Below are positions 6,931 to 14,099 of a stretch of 15,149 nucleotides of DNA, piece after piece. The notes beneath the pieces were generated by a model. The model saw nothing but the letters and a program-made list of their open reading frames with translations, made no database searches and was not told the DNA's origin. Both the position numbers and the translations under genes were made by a program. Source of the stretch: Thermoplasmata archaeon (GTDB lineage: Archaea; Thermoplasmatota; Thermoplasmata; UBA10834); NCBI GenBank assembly GCA_025457845.1, contig JALOTO010000041.1, positions 1 to 15,149 of the forward strand. Direction: 5' to 3'. How positions within the stretch are numbered: the stretch's first letter is position 1; each line of letters opens with the position of its first letter.

Positions 6931-7386
6931 TCATAGGTATTTCGTGAGTTCAGGGTTCTGCGCTGCCATCTCCTTGAGGATCTGGGTCGACAGCTGGTCG
7001 ACCATCTTCCTGCCCTTGGCGGAGACGACCCTGCCTCCATCTCGCTCCTTCTGAATCAGCTGGGACTTCTCCAGCTGCTGGACCACGTGCCTGGAGATGG
7101 ACCTTGAACCGCGGACGGCCTTGTTGGGCTTGGAGCCGCGGTCGGCCTTGCCGCCGTACTCCGCCGCGAGCCTCGTCGTGCCCATCGGTCCGTCGATGTA
7201 GAGCTTCCTGAGCACGGCCGCGCACCTGACGTGCCACCAGGCGTCGGAGACCGGGCTCTTCTCCCGGTGCCTGCCGGTCTTCGTGTATGCCGCCCAGTCG
7301 GGAGCCTTGATTGTCTCGATCTTCTTCAGCTCATCCGCTATCTTCGGTATGAGCCGGTTCGCGGGTACGTCGAACGCTGTCGCCAT
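6931..7386 (-). CDS. rps19e: Small-subunit ribosomal protein S19e
   Basis: 151 residues, normal length. S19e is a winged-helix protein of the 30S subunit head. Recognisable parts are the N-terminal VPANRLIPKIADELK, the motif KAPDWAAYTKTGRHREKSPVSDAWWHVRCAAVLRKLY (about 28-65), the GGKADRGSKPNKAVRGSRSISRHVVQQLEKSQLI wing region, and GGRVVSAKGRKMVDQL. The ATG at 7386 has GAGGT 6 nt upstream (7393-7397) and a TATA box (7418-7423) about 32-37 bp away. It is the first gene of a five-gene translation operon (S19e, PDCD5, L39e, L31e, aIF6) with gaps of 4-16 nt. Confidence 0.95.
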   Translation of the reverse strand: MATAFDVPANRLIPKIADELKKIETIKAPDWAAYTKTGRHREKSPVSDAWWHVRCAAVLRKLYIDGPMGTTRLAAEYGGKADRGSKPNKAVRGSRSISRHVVQQLEKSQLIQKERDGGRVVSAKGRKMVDQLSTQILKEMAAQNPELTKYL

Positions 7387-7592
7387 TGCATTACCTCAAG
7401 CAAATGCAGGTCAATCCATATATGCTGGATTGGATGCCACCTGAGTGGCAAATCGCGGATAAGAGGCTACCCATATTTAAATGCTTCCAGCTTATCGGAG
7501 ACGCCTGGCGGGCGACTGGGCCCGTCGCCCAGTGACCCGTAGACACCCCGTGGCCAAAACCCTTTTGTCGCGGGTACGGCCTTGCCGGGCTC
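7387..7592. promoter_or_regulatory. Divergent promoter region between rps19e and ubiX with four perfect dyads
   Basis: 206 bp without a gene. TATA-like TATATA at 7418-7423 serves rps19e (minus strand). AT-rich ATATTTAAAT at 7473-7482 could serve either direction. AAAACCCTTTT at 7556-7566 sits about 31 bp before the ubiX GTG. Four perfect inverted repeats are present: CAATCCA/TGGATTG (7412-7432), TGCCAC/GTGGCA (7435-7450), GATAAG/CTTATC (7458-7496) and GGGCGAC/GTCGCCC (7510-7530). The first surrounds the rps19e TATA and the third is centred on ATATTTAAAT. Confidence 0.6.
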
Positions 7593-8186
7593 GTGAAGAC
7601 GGTCGTTTGCATAACGGGGGCGTCAGGCTCCGCTTACGGGGTCAGGCTCCTTACAGCCCTCCCTGGACGGAAGTCGCTCATCGTCTCCGAGGATGGGGCG
7701 CGGATCGCGAAGGAGGAGACCGGCATGGACCTCAAGGAGATCGAGGCCCTCGCGGACGAGAGCTTCGACAACGACGACCTCGAGGCGCCAATAGCCTCTG
7801 GCTCATCCCGATTCGACGCCATGGTCATCGCGCCCTGCAGCGCGTCCACCATGTCGAAGATCGCCTGCGGGATAGCGGACAACCTGATCACCCGGACAGC
7901 ATCCGTGGCCCTCAAGGAGAGGAGGAGGCTCCTCCTCCTGCTCCGTGAGACGCCTCTCTCGCTCATCCACATCCAGAACATCGAACGGCTGACGCTAGCT
8001 GGTGCCATCGTGATGCCCGCTTGCCCCGGCTTCTATCCGCGGCCCGAGAGCGTAGAGGACATAGTCGATTTCGTCGTCGGAAGGGTCATGGACCAGCTGG
8101 GCGTCGAGAACTCGCTGTACGCCCGATGGAACGGTCCGTCTAGAGGTAGTCGTGGGTCTCGTCGAACTCGTCGGCGACCTTCTTGA
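7593..8186 (+). CDS. ubiX: UbiX-type flavin prenyltransferase
   Basis: 197 residues. UbiX attaches a dimethylallyl group to FMN to make prenylated FMN for UbiD-type decarboxylases. FMN-binding CITGASGSAYGVRLL is at 6-20. APCSASTMSKIACGIADNLITRTASVALKERRRLLLLLRETPLSLIHIQNIERLTLAGAIVMPACPGFYPRPESVEDIVDFVVGR (80-164) carries the family motifs: PCS-T, DNL-x-R, KE-R, RETPLS, and the C-terminal MP-x-x-P-x-FY-x-P. The likely natural end is near LYARWNG (residue 181). The last 16 residues (Ser/Arg-rich) are read through the 3' end of the convergent gene, 47 bp of overlap, and look like an extension after loss of the usual stop. The start is GTG 7593, because the family N-terminus K-x-V-V-C-I-T-G begins there. 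No ubiD is seen in the window. Confidence 0.92.
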   Translation: MKTVVCITGASGSAYGVRLLTALPGRKSLIVSEDGARIAKEETGMDLKEIEALADESFDNDDLEAPIASGSSRFDAMVIAPCSASTMSKIACGIADNLITRTASVALKERRRLLLLLRETPLSLIHIQNIERLTLAGAIVMPACPGFYPRPESVEDIVDFVVGRVMDQLGVENSLYARWNGPSRGSRGSRRTRRRPS

Positions 8187-9966
8187 ACTCTTCCTCCGGC
8201 ATCGATGACTTGTCCGCCCACAGGATGACGGTGGCGTTGTGTATCGCCGAGAGGTCGTTCAGCCGTCTTATGAATGCGAGGACGGCGTCGAAACCGTTCT
8301 CCTTGATGAGGAAGTCGATCCCGTCCACCAGGAGGCCTGAATTCTTGGTCGTCATCAGGAAGGTCGACGAGATCTCCATGGCGTCCCCCTCGAGGTCCCT
8401 GGGGTTGACGTTGTCTATGTCCGTGGTGCTGTCGGAGAAGCGCTTGACCTCCACCCCGTCCCCGAGGTCGTTCTCCCCTCGTATCTTGCCCGGGAAGTCG
8501 GATGTCATGACCATGGCAGGCCTGTCGGAGAGCGCCATGGACCGGATCATCTGGTAGGCGTTGCGCGGGTCCGAGTCCACGACCAGGTAGTTCTTCCCCG
8601 ACTTGATCTCCTCCTGGAAGGCGCCGCACCTGGTGCACTGCACCGCGTAGGGGCCCTCGTTTCCAGAGAAGAGGAACGTGTCCCCGCAGGCCCTGCACTG
8701 GATGGATCGTGTCCGCTGAGGGAAGAGAAGCGATTGGCAGGAGGGACATGTCTGTGCCTTCTCGGCGCAGACGATATGCATTGCGGCGCCGCACTCGCAC
8801 TGCTTGAGCTCCACGCCGGTGTCTATCGGCTTGAAGCAGATGTCGCAGAGTAGGTCGGGCGCCTCCTCCTCGATCTTCGCCTGCTTGACCTCGAGCACAG
8901 TGTCCTCAGGTATGTCGAGAGCCGCCTTCGCGTACATCGCCTTCGCCACATACCATTCGGTCATGACGATGGCTGGCACGATGAAGAAGAGGTAAGACGA
9001 ATAGAGCATGGCCTCGTTGGACGTCACCGCGAAGAGATACGGAAGCGCGTAGATGACGGCCATCAGGGCCACAAGGCCGTACGATGTGAGCCTCACGGAC
9101 TCCAGCGGTTTGGCGAACTTGCGGTATTTCCTGGGATGGAGGAGCCTGAACTTGTCGAACCTCTTGGCCGGCTGCCGGAGGACCAGGGCAGCGCCCACCA
9201 GCAGGAGCACGAAGGCGACCTGCTGGTTCTCGAAGATGGAGAAGCGCTCGAATGTGACGGTCTCCTCGTCCGCGAGGATGTTGGACTCGACCTCGCCCTC
9301 GAAGGAATACCACAGTATGTCACCGACGGGCGTCCTGACCTCGTTGATGCTCCCGGCCGTGAGGTCCGGCACGGTGAAGCTCCCGATGCCGAGCGCGAGG
9401 ATCCTGTTGCTCAGCGACAGGGTCCCGGAGAACTCGTATCCCGTCGTCGCGTTGAGGGAGTGGAGGAACGTGTCGACAGGGCCCTGGGAGAGCTGGACCA
9501 GCTTGGACGAGCCGTCCGCGGAGGATCTGAAATCGAATCCGAAGTCTGCGTCGATCTCCGCGTCGAAGGCGGTGTACATCATCCCGTACGTCATGGAGCC
9601 GAGTTCCGCCTCGTCGAGTTCTGTGAAGTTGGTGACCTCGTCGATCATGAGGCCCCAGTAAGGCCTGCCTATCAGGGCCGCCCCGAAGTCGTCCCCGAAG
9701 TCGCGGAACTCGGTGAACGACACAAGGCTGTCCGAGTCCACGTCGTAGGCGCCGATGAGCGCCTGCCTGAACTCGACCGCCGCCTCGCCCTTGATGGATA
9801 TCGAGACGGATCCCGAGCCAGAGAGGCTGTCCAGCCCGTTCATGGACAGCTTCGATGAGATGGACATCGCCGGCGGGCCAGGTTCCTGGGCGGACGTGCC
9901 GGCGGACGCGAGCACCATCAGGGACAGGGCCACGACCGCTGTTAGGACTACCGCTGACCTCCGCAT
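8140..9966 (-). CDS. Membrane protein: EF-hand ectodomain, RING-like zinc module, zinc ribbon and DUF835
   Basis: 608 residues. A signal peptide (MRRSAVVLTAVVALSLMVLASAGTSA) is followed by a secreted beta-rich domain (about 28-245) that holds one canonical EF-hand loop, DVDSDSLVSFTE (75-86; D1, D3, D5, S9, E12). Three membrane helices lie near 248-264, 293-314 and 321-340. The following part has a RING-like eight-ligand cluster (C374, C377, C390, C392, H397, C400, C407, C410), then a zinc ribbon (C424, C427, C444, C447). A DUF835 domain (about 459-600) ends the protein, with the YLVVDSDPRNAYQMIRSMA and GLLVDGIDFLIKENGFDAVLAFIRRLNDL motifs. ATG 9966 is chosen because it places the signal peptide at the start; the frame stays open upstream to 10242 but that part has no coding character. 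A calcium-sensing or signalling role is inference. It overlaps ubiX tail-to-tail. Confidence 0.8.
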   Translation of the reverse strand: MRRSAVVLTAVVALSLMVLASAGTSAQEPGPPAMSISSKLSMNGLDSLSGSGSVSISIKGEAAVEFRQALIGAYDVDSDSLVSFTEFRDFGDDFGAALIGRPYWGLMIDEVTNFTELDEAELGSMTYGMMYTAFDAEIDADFGFDFRSSADGSSKLVQLSQGPVDTFLHSLNATTGYEFSGTLSLSNRILALGIGSFTVPDLTAGSINEVRTPVGDILWYSFEGEVESNILADEETVTFERFSIFENQQVAFVLLLVGAALVLRQPAKRFDKFRLLHPRKYRKFAKPLESVRLTSYGLVALMAVIYALPYLFAVTSNEAMLYSSYLFFIVPAIVMTEWYVAKAMYAKAALDIPEDTVLEVKQAKIEEEAPDLLCDICFKPIDTGVELKQCECGAAMHIVCAEKAQTCPSCQSLLFPQRTRSIQCRACGDTFLFSGNEGPYAVQCTRCGAFQEEIKSGKNYLVVDSDPRNAYQMIRSMALSDRPAMVMTSDFPGKIRGENDLGDGVEVKRFSDSTTDIDNVNPRDLEGDAMEISSTFLMTTKNSGLLVDGIDFLIKENGFDAVLAFIRRLNDLSAIHNATVILWADKSSMPEEEFKKVADEFDETHDYL

Positions 9967-10139
9967 AATTGACCATCCGCTGGATTGGTATTCTGCACTG
10001 GGCGACTTAATGCTTTCGTGTCCCGTATCACGGCCAACACGAGGAAGTCTCAGGTCGGACTCAGTGTCCAGTATCGCGCAGACCCCCTTCGAGCAGCATG
10101 GAACACCGTCACCCTCAGGCCCCGCGGCCGTGCACGTCA
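9967..10139. other. 173-bp gap between leuS stop and the EF-hand/DUF835 gene
   Basis: No gene is recognised. On the minus strand a weak AT-rich stretch (GCATTAAG, near 10005-10012) lies about 40 bp before the ATG at 9966 and may be its promoter. The open frame through this gap has no homology character that I recognise. Confidence 0.4.
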
Positions 10140-13019
10140 TCATTCGATGTATATAGCGGGCCTTCCCGGCTTGGCGAACCTGGCCTTGCCTTTCGGGTCG
10201 TGCCTCGCGGGGTCGTCCGCCGCGAACGCGGAGACCTCGCAACCGAACTGGCCCGAAAGGAACCCGACGGCCGACCTCACCGTGGCCAGCTCGTCGACCT
10301 CGACCTGTGCGGCCCTCCTGTCCGAGTCGGACATCTTGGGGACCTCGGCGGCGAGCTCCTTCGCGTAGGCTGGAATCTCCTTCTTGGCCTCAGCGGGCGC
10401 GGAGGCCATCGCCCCCTTGATGAGCTTTGACATGTCTGGCTTGCCGGCCTTGTAGGAGAGCGCTTCGACCAGCATCGCCCGCTTCCACGAAGGTGATGTC
10501 ATGATTATCAGCCTCGTGGGCTTCATGCCCGTAACCTTGATGATCTCACCGACGTCGGCCATGAGTCTCTCGAGCATCCGCTCCTTGGCCTCCTCCACGA
10601 GCACGGCCTCGTCGACCTCGGCCTGGGGGATCTGACGGGTCGAGACGAAGGGGGCCTTCCCGAGCCTCTCCCACAGCTCCTCGGCCACGTGAGGCGTGAC
10701 CGGAGCCATCAGGGTCACCCATGTCTCAAGCGCTCGCCGGACGGAGGACGCGCTCCTGCCGCCTCTCCTGATGTACCACCTGAAGTCCTGGGGCATCTCG
10801 AAGAAGACCTCGTTCGAGTATGACCTTATGTCGTAGTCCTCCATGTGCCTGGTGACGGACGCGACCCTGCTCTTGATCCTGGCATCGAGCCAGGCATCCA
10901 TCCCCGAAGCCGACTCCTCCGTCATCGCCAGAAGATCGTCCACTTGAGCCGCGGTCCTCTCGACCCTGTCCCTGTAAGACTCGACCTTCTCGTCATCCCA
11001 CGCGACGTCGACGTACAGCGACGCCACGTGGGCGTAGAACAGGCGCATCGAGTCGACACCGAACCTCTCCGCGGCATCGGGGATGGGCTCGGCCCCTCCC
11101 TTGGACTTCGAGATCTTGCCGCCCGTGGATGTGATGTACCAGTTGACCATGATGCCGCGTGGCCAGTGCTCCGGCCGGAGTATGGCGACGTGGTTCATGA
11201 GGAACACGGGGAAATGCACGGTCATGTGCTCCTTGCCGCCGAGGTTGATGTCGAGCGGGTACCAGTACTCGAACTCCGCGCGGATGTCGTCCAGGGTATT
11301 TGCTGGCACCCCGCAGGCCTTCTCCGCCGAGGCGGAGTCGCCCCTGCCCAGCACCGTGTAGTCGAAGAACGCCTCGTTCATCTGCGACGCCTTGACCCTG
11401 CCGTCGTTGACGTACATCGATATGACGTAGTACACCGGGTACAGGGTGCTGTCCGCGATCGCCTCGATGATCCACCTCTGGTCGAAAGGGAACCTGGTCC
11501 CGAGCCAGTTGCCCATCCTCACGCAGGCGCGTTCGCGATACCACTCCAGGACCCCCTGGATGTTCTCATAGTACTCCCTGGGGAGGATCTTCATGGTCTT
11601 CGCGTGCTCCTTCGAGTGCTCCGTCAGCTCAGGGTTGGCGTAATCGATGAACCACTGGTCCGGTATCCGCTTGACGAGCACCTTCCCGCCGCACCTGCAG
11701 AGGACCTCCTCCGAGAGGTCGTGGAAGATGGATGCGAAACCTTCGGCGAGCATCCGCTCCCTCATCGCATCCTTCGCCTGCTCGACGGGCTTGCCTGAGT
11801 ACTCTCCGCAGGCATCGTTCATGACGCCCCTGTGGAAACCCGTCTTGTACACCTCCTTGGTCGCCTCCTCGAGCTTCGGGTCCGAGAGGGACGATATCCC
11901 CATCCGCTCCGCGACCTCGACCGCGGGCAGAGGCCCGTATCCAGGGGTGACGATTATCGGGATGGGTTTCGCGGAATCGACCATGGCGTCGGTGATCCCG
12001 TACCTCTCCCTCAGGGCCTTGTCGCGTCTCAGTTCCACGAGGGCGACCCAATCGAACGGAGCGTCCGATGGGACGCTCATGACCAGCCCCGTCCCGACGT
12101 TCGGGTCGCAGAGGCTCGACGGGAACACCGGGATCATCTTGCCCGTGAACGGCGCTCTACATAGTCGCCCCATCAAGGACGAACCGTCCGCCGAGCCCTT
12201 GACCGCCACACCCTCCATCTGAAGCAGCAGCTTCTCCGAGGCCTGCTTCGAGACGACCCATGTCTCCCCGCCGACCTGCACATCGACATACTCGACGTCT
12301 GGGTTGACCCAGAAGTTCGTCAGTCCGAAGACGGTCTCCGGACGGAGGGTCGCCGCGACCAGCTTCCTCCCGTCGTCCAGGTCGAACTTGAGCAGGGTGT
12401 ACTCGAGGACCTCAGCCGAACCCCCCTTCGATATGTCCGTCTCCGAAGCATCTATGGCCACCGGGCCGTGCTCGAGGCACGCGGGGGCGAAGTACGGTTT
12501 CTGGATCAGGAGCCCGAGGGCCATCAGCTTCCTCATCTGCCATTCTATGAACTTGGAGTAGTCTGGCCATACGGTGGAAGTGAACCGCCTCCAGTCCGAC
12601 ATGAAGCCGAACCGCTTCCAGTACTCGTTGACGTAAACTCCGTTGAAGAACTCCACCACCTTCACCGGGTTCTTCAGGGAGGCGATCGTCTCGTCGGAGC
12701 ATCCGTTCGACTTCAGGACCGCGACGGTCGCGGGGTCGCCCCGTTCCACCTTACGCGCGAACCCGATGGCGCCGTTCCCGGTCGCGTGCGTCCCCACGGG
12801 GAACAGGACCGAGTGGCCGGTCATCATCTTGTACCTGACGATCGCGTCGGCGACCGTGTAGCCCCTCATGTGGCCGACGTGCATGTAGCCAGTGACGCCC
12901 GGGTACGCGAATATCATGAAGAACTTCTTCTTGCCAGGCGTGGGCACCGATTCGTTCGCTCTCGCGCGGTACCACGCCTCGCGCCACTTCGCCTCGATTG
13001 CAGAGAATTCAATGGTCAT
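10140..13019 (-). CDS. leuS: Leucyl-tRNA synthetase, archaeal type
   Basis: 959 residues, normal for archaeal LeuRS. It charges tRNA-Leu with leucine and proofreads mischarged tRNA. The HIGH-type motif is YMHVGHMRGY (46-54 region) and the KMSKS-type motif is GGKISKSKGG (about 633-642). The CP1 editing insertion contains the threonine-rich signature TLRPET (224-229) and GTGLVMSVPSDAPFDW. QWFIDY follows CRCGGKVLVK. A tRNA-binding helical domain with WVTLMAPVTPHVAEELWERLG follows the catalytic core, and the archaeal C-terminal domain ends at GRPAIYIE. ATG 13019 (MTIEFSAIEAKWREAW) is chosen over GTG 13040 because TATA-like CTTTTATT (13056-13063) would place the transcript start near 13032, after the GTG. 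Confidence 0.97.
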   Translation of the reverse strand: MTIEFSAIEAKWREAWYRARANESVPTPGKKKFFMIFAYPGVTGYMHVGHMRGYTVADAIVRYKMMTGHSVLFPVGTHATGNGAIGFARKVERGDPATVAVLKSNGCSDETIASLKNPVKVVEFFNGVYVNEYWKRFGFMSDWRRFTSTVWPDYSKFIEWQMRKLMALGLLIQKPYFAPACLEHGPVAIDASETDISKGGSAEVLEYTLLKFDLDDGRKLVAATLRPETVFGLTNFWVNPDVEYVDVQVGGETWVVSKQASEKLLLQMEGVAVKGSADGSSLMGRLCRAPFTGKMIPVFPSSLCDPNVGTGLVMSVPSDAPFDWVALVELRRDKALRERYGITDAMVDSAKPIPIIVTPGYGPLPAVEVAERMGISSLSDPKLEEATKEVYKTGFHRGVMNDACGEYSGKPVEQAKDAMRERMLAEGFASIFHDLSEEVLCRCGGKVLVKRIPDQWFIDYANPELTEHSKEHAKTMKILPREYYENIQGVLEWYRERACVRMGNWLGTRFPFDQRWIIEAIADSTLYPVYYVISMYVNDGRVKASQMNEAFFDYTVLGRGDSASAEKACGVPANTLDDIRAEFEYWYPLDINLGGKEHMTVHFPVFLMNHVAILRPEHWPRGIMVNWYITSTGGKISKSKGGAEPIPDAAERFGVDSMRLFYAHVASLYVDVAWDDEKVESYRDRVERTAAQVDDLLAMTEESASGMDAWLDARIKSRVASVTRHMEDYDIRSYSNEVFFEMPQDFRWYIRRGGRSASSVRRALETWVTLMAPVTPHVAEELWERLGKAPFVSTRQIPQAEVDEAVLVEEAKERMLERLMADVGEIIKVTGMKPTRLIIMTSPSWKRAMLVEALSYKAGKPDMSKLIKGAMASAPAEAKKEIPAYAKELAAEVPKMSDSDRRAAQVEVDELATVRSAVGFLSGQFGCEVSAFAADDPARHDPKGKARFAKPGRPAIYIE

Positions 13020-13055
13020 CTGAACGGCCAGCGGTAGCACCGAATGCCAGCGGCG

Positions 13056-13063
13056 AATAAAAG
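13056..13063 (-). promoter_or_regulatory. TATA-like box for leuS
   Basis: The minus strand reads CTTTTATT about 37-44 bp before the ATG at 13019, implying a short leader of around 13 nt. It overlaps the end of the preceding gap and lies 13 bp from the stop of the small membrane protein. Confidence 0.45.
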
Positions 13064-13075
13064 GGTATCTTCAGG

Positions 13076-13348
13076 CTACGCGCTCCTCTTCCGGTGGATG
13101 AAGAACGCCGCAGGTCCCGCGGTGGCGGACACGACCCCCGCCAAGCTCAGCAGGAGGCCGGCTAGCAGGTATGCGTCAGATGTCGATGTCGTTGAGCTGC
13201 TCTCGTAGACAATGTCCCCTGGACCCGTCCCGGAGGCCTCGAGACTCGATATCGCGAGCATGAAGCCCGCGATGAAGAGAAAGATGCCTACGCCAACCAT
13301 CACCAAGATGGGGCGTCTCCCCGCGTTCGCTGTCCCCGTGGATCTCAT
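13076..13348 (-). CDS. Small two-helix membrane protein, unknown
   Basis: 90 residues. Two hydrophobic helices, near 13-34 (PILVMVGVGIFLFIAGFMLA) and 60-84 (YLLAGLLLSLAGVVSATAGPAAFF), flank a Ser/Thr-rich polar loop (35-59). The positive residues at both ends (RR near 11, HRKRSA at the C-terminus) predict both termini inside and the loop outside. No family was recognised. The ATG at 13348 is the only sensible start. TATA-like elements lie at 13413-13418 (TTTATC on the minus strand) and near 13396-13402. It is transcribed away from the RHH regulator and stops 57 bp before the leuS start on the same strand. Confidence 0.65.
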   Translation of the reverse strand: MRSTGTANAGRRPILVMVGVGIFLFIAGFMLAISSLEASGTGPGDIVYESSSTTSTSDAYLLAGLLLSLAGVVSATAGPAAFFIHRKRSA

Positions 13349-13628
13349 TTAGTTCAGCTCGGACTGCTCGCGATGCCCGCTGCGGTCCGGGGCGCACTAT
13401 ACGGCAGTTGTTGATAAACCTTCCTTTCCGGTGGTTCCGGTGCAGAATCGGTATGACACGCCGACATCCAGGAGCGCGAATCCCACCCCGTCCGAGGTCG
13501 CGCCAGTATGTCCGGTATGACATTATCGGACGAATTGTGACATTTTGACAACCTATATATACCAATGTCCTACATATGTTCCTCTCGCGTCTGAAAATCA
13601 GGGATGGGATGCACCTACGACCGACCCG
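13349..13628. promoter_or_regulatory. Divergent regulatory region with GACAT half-sites and RHH-gene TATA box
   Basis: 280 bp between the small membrane protein and the RHH regulator. A strong TATA box TATATATA is at 13554-13561 (plus strand). GACAT or its complement ATGTC occurs five times: 13463-13467, 13508-13512 (inverted), 13519-13523, 13539-13543 and 13565-13569 (inverted). The last two flank the TATA box; 13508/13519 form an inverted pair with a 6-bp spacer. A 10-bp direct repeat CGGTATGACA occurs at 13449-13458 and 13513-13522. GTCCG/CGGAC (13510-13514 and 13527-13531) form a further dyad. About 45 nt of leader would separate the predicted transcript start from the ATG. Confidence 0.55.
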
Positions 13629-14000
13629 ATGGAGAACGAGAGAATAACAATCCGCCTCGACCCGGAGGACCTGAAACTCCTGGACGAGTTCATCGCGGAG
13701 AGCAAGGAGTTCTCCAACAGGTCGCAACTGGCCCGAGCCGCCATCCGCGCGTACGTGGAGGCGAAGTCGGCAGGTGCGGACGGCACGATCAGCAAGAAGC
13801 CGAACGAGGTGGTGGTCACGCTGCCCCCACTCGTTCTCGACATGATCGCGCATCTGGTGGCCGAGGGTGTCTACAGCACGATATCCGAGGCAGTGGCGGA
13901 CTGCACACGGGACAAGTTCCTCCACGCGGAGCACGTGGAATCGATCAAGAAGGACGCCATGAGCCAGAGGAGCGCGATGAAGGTCGTGCCCGATGCGTAG
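13629..14000 (+). CDS. Tandem double ribbon-helix-helix transcription regulator (CdrS/CdrL-like context)
   Basis: 123 residues. The first RHH domain is residues 4-45: strand RITIRLD, helix EDLKLLDEFIAESK, then NRSQLARAAIRAYVEA. A linker rich in Gly and Lys (46-58) leads to a second RHH-like domain, 60-97: strand EVVVTLP, helix LVLDMIAHLVAEG, then TISEAVADCTRDKFL. RHH proteins normally dimerise to form a two-stranded DNA-reading sheet, so one chain here may fold as a pseudo-dimer or tetramerise. The ATG at 13629 is the only ATG/GTG start before the domain; the TTG further upstream at 13545 lies before the TATA box. It lies 99 bp upstream of the FtsZ-family gene on the same strand. In haloarchaea the RHH protein CdrS is encoded beside ftsZ2 and controls cell division genes, so a similar role is inferred here. 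Confidence 0.85.
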   Translation: MENERITIRLDPEDLKLLDEFIAESKEFSNRSQLARAAIRAYVEAKSAGADGTISKKPNEVVVTLPPLVLDMIAHLVAEGVYSTISEAVADCTRDKFLHAEHVESIKKDAMSQRSAMKVVPDA

Positions 14001-14038
14001 GAGAGGTTTGACGACGCCTTGGTCGGCGGAAAGAGGGA

Positions 14039-14059
14039 GGGCACTCTCTCCAAGTGCCC
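14039..14059. promoter_or_regulatory. Inverted repeat in the RHH-ftsZ gap
   Basis: GGGCACT (14039-14045), 7-nt spacer CTCTCCA, AGTGCCC (14053-14059), perfect arms. It lies 40 bp before the FtsZ-like start. It could be an operator or an mRNA hairpin that tunes the second gene. No clear TATA box is seen in the 99-bp gap. Confidence 0.5.
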
Positions 14060-14099
14060 CAGACTGCGCCGACCCCTAAAGGATGGAGGCCAAGAGAGG

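Noticed and set aside
87..7567. 12-mer AAAACCCTTTTG shared by the gaps at 87-98 and 7556-7567
   Set aside because: A 12-mer repeated once in 15 kb is expected by chance, and the two copies face opposite directions relative to their genes.
7593..8186. A UbiX/UbiD decarboxylase operon
   Set aside because: Only ubiX is present; neighbours are a translation operon and an unrelated membrane protein.
9136..9858. Plus-strand open frame of 240 codons opposite the EF-hand/DUF835 gene
   Set aside because: Antisense shadow of a gene with a clear signal peptide, membrane helices and zinc motifs; no promoter or domain of its own.
9967..10242. Upstream extension of the EF-hand/DUF835 gene to 10242
   Set aside because: The extension overlaps leuS and lacks any domain; the signal peptide begins at ATG 9966.
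11324..11339. Near-palindrome CTCCGCC-GA-GGCGGAG inside leuS
   Set aside because: Short GC-rich dyad in conserved coding sequence; plausible by chance at this base composition.
10845..11798. Long plus-strand open frame (317 codons) opposite leuS
   Set aside because: It lies wholly within leuS on the other strand; its His/Arg/Asp-rich composition is that of a GC-rich shadow frame and no family was recognised.
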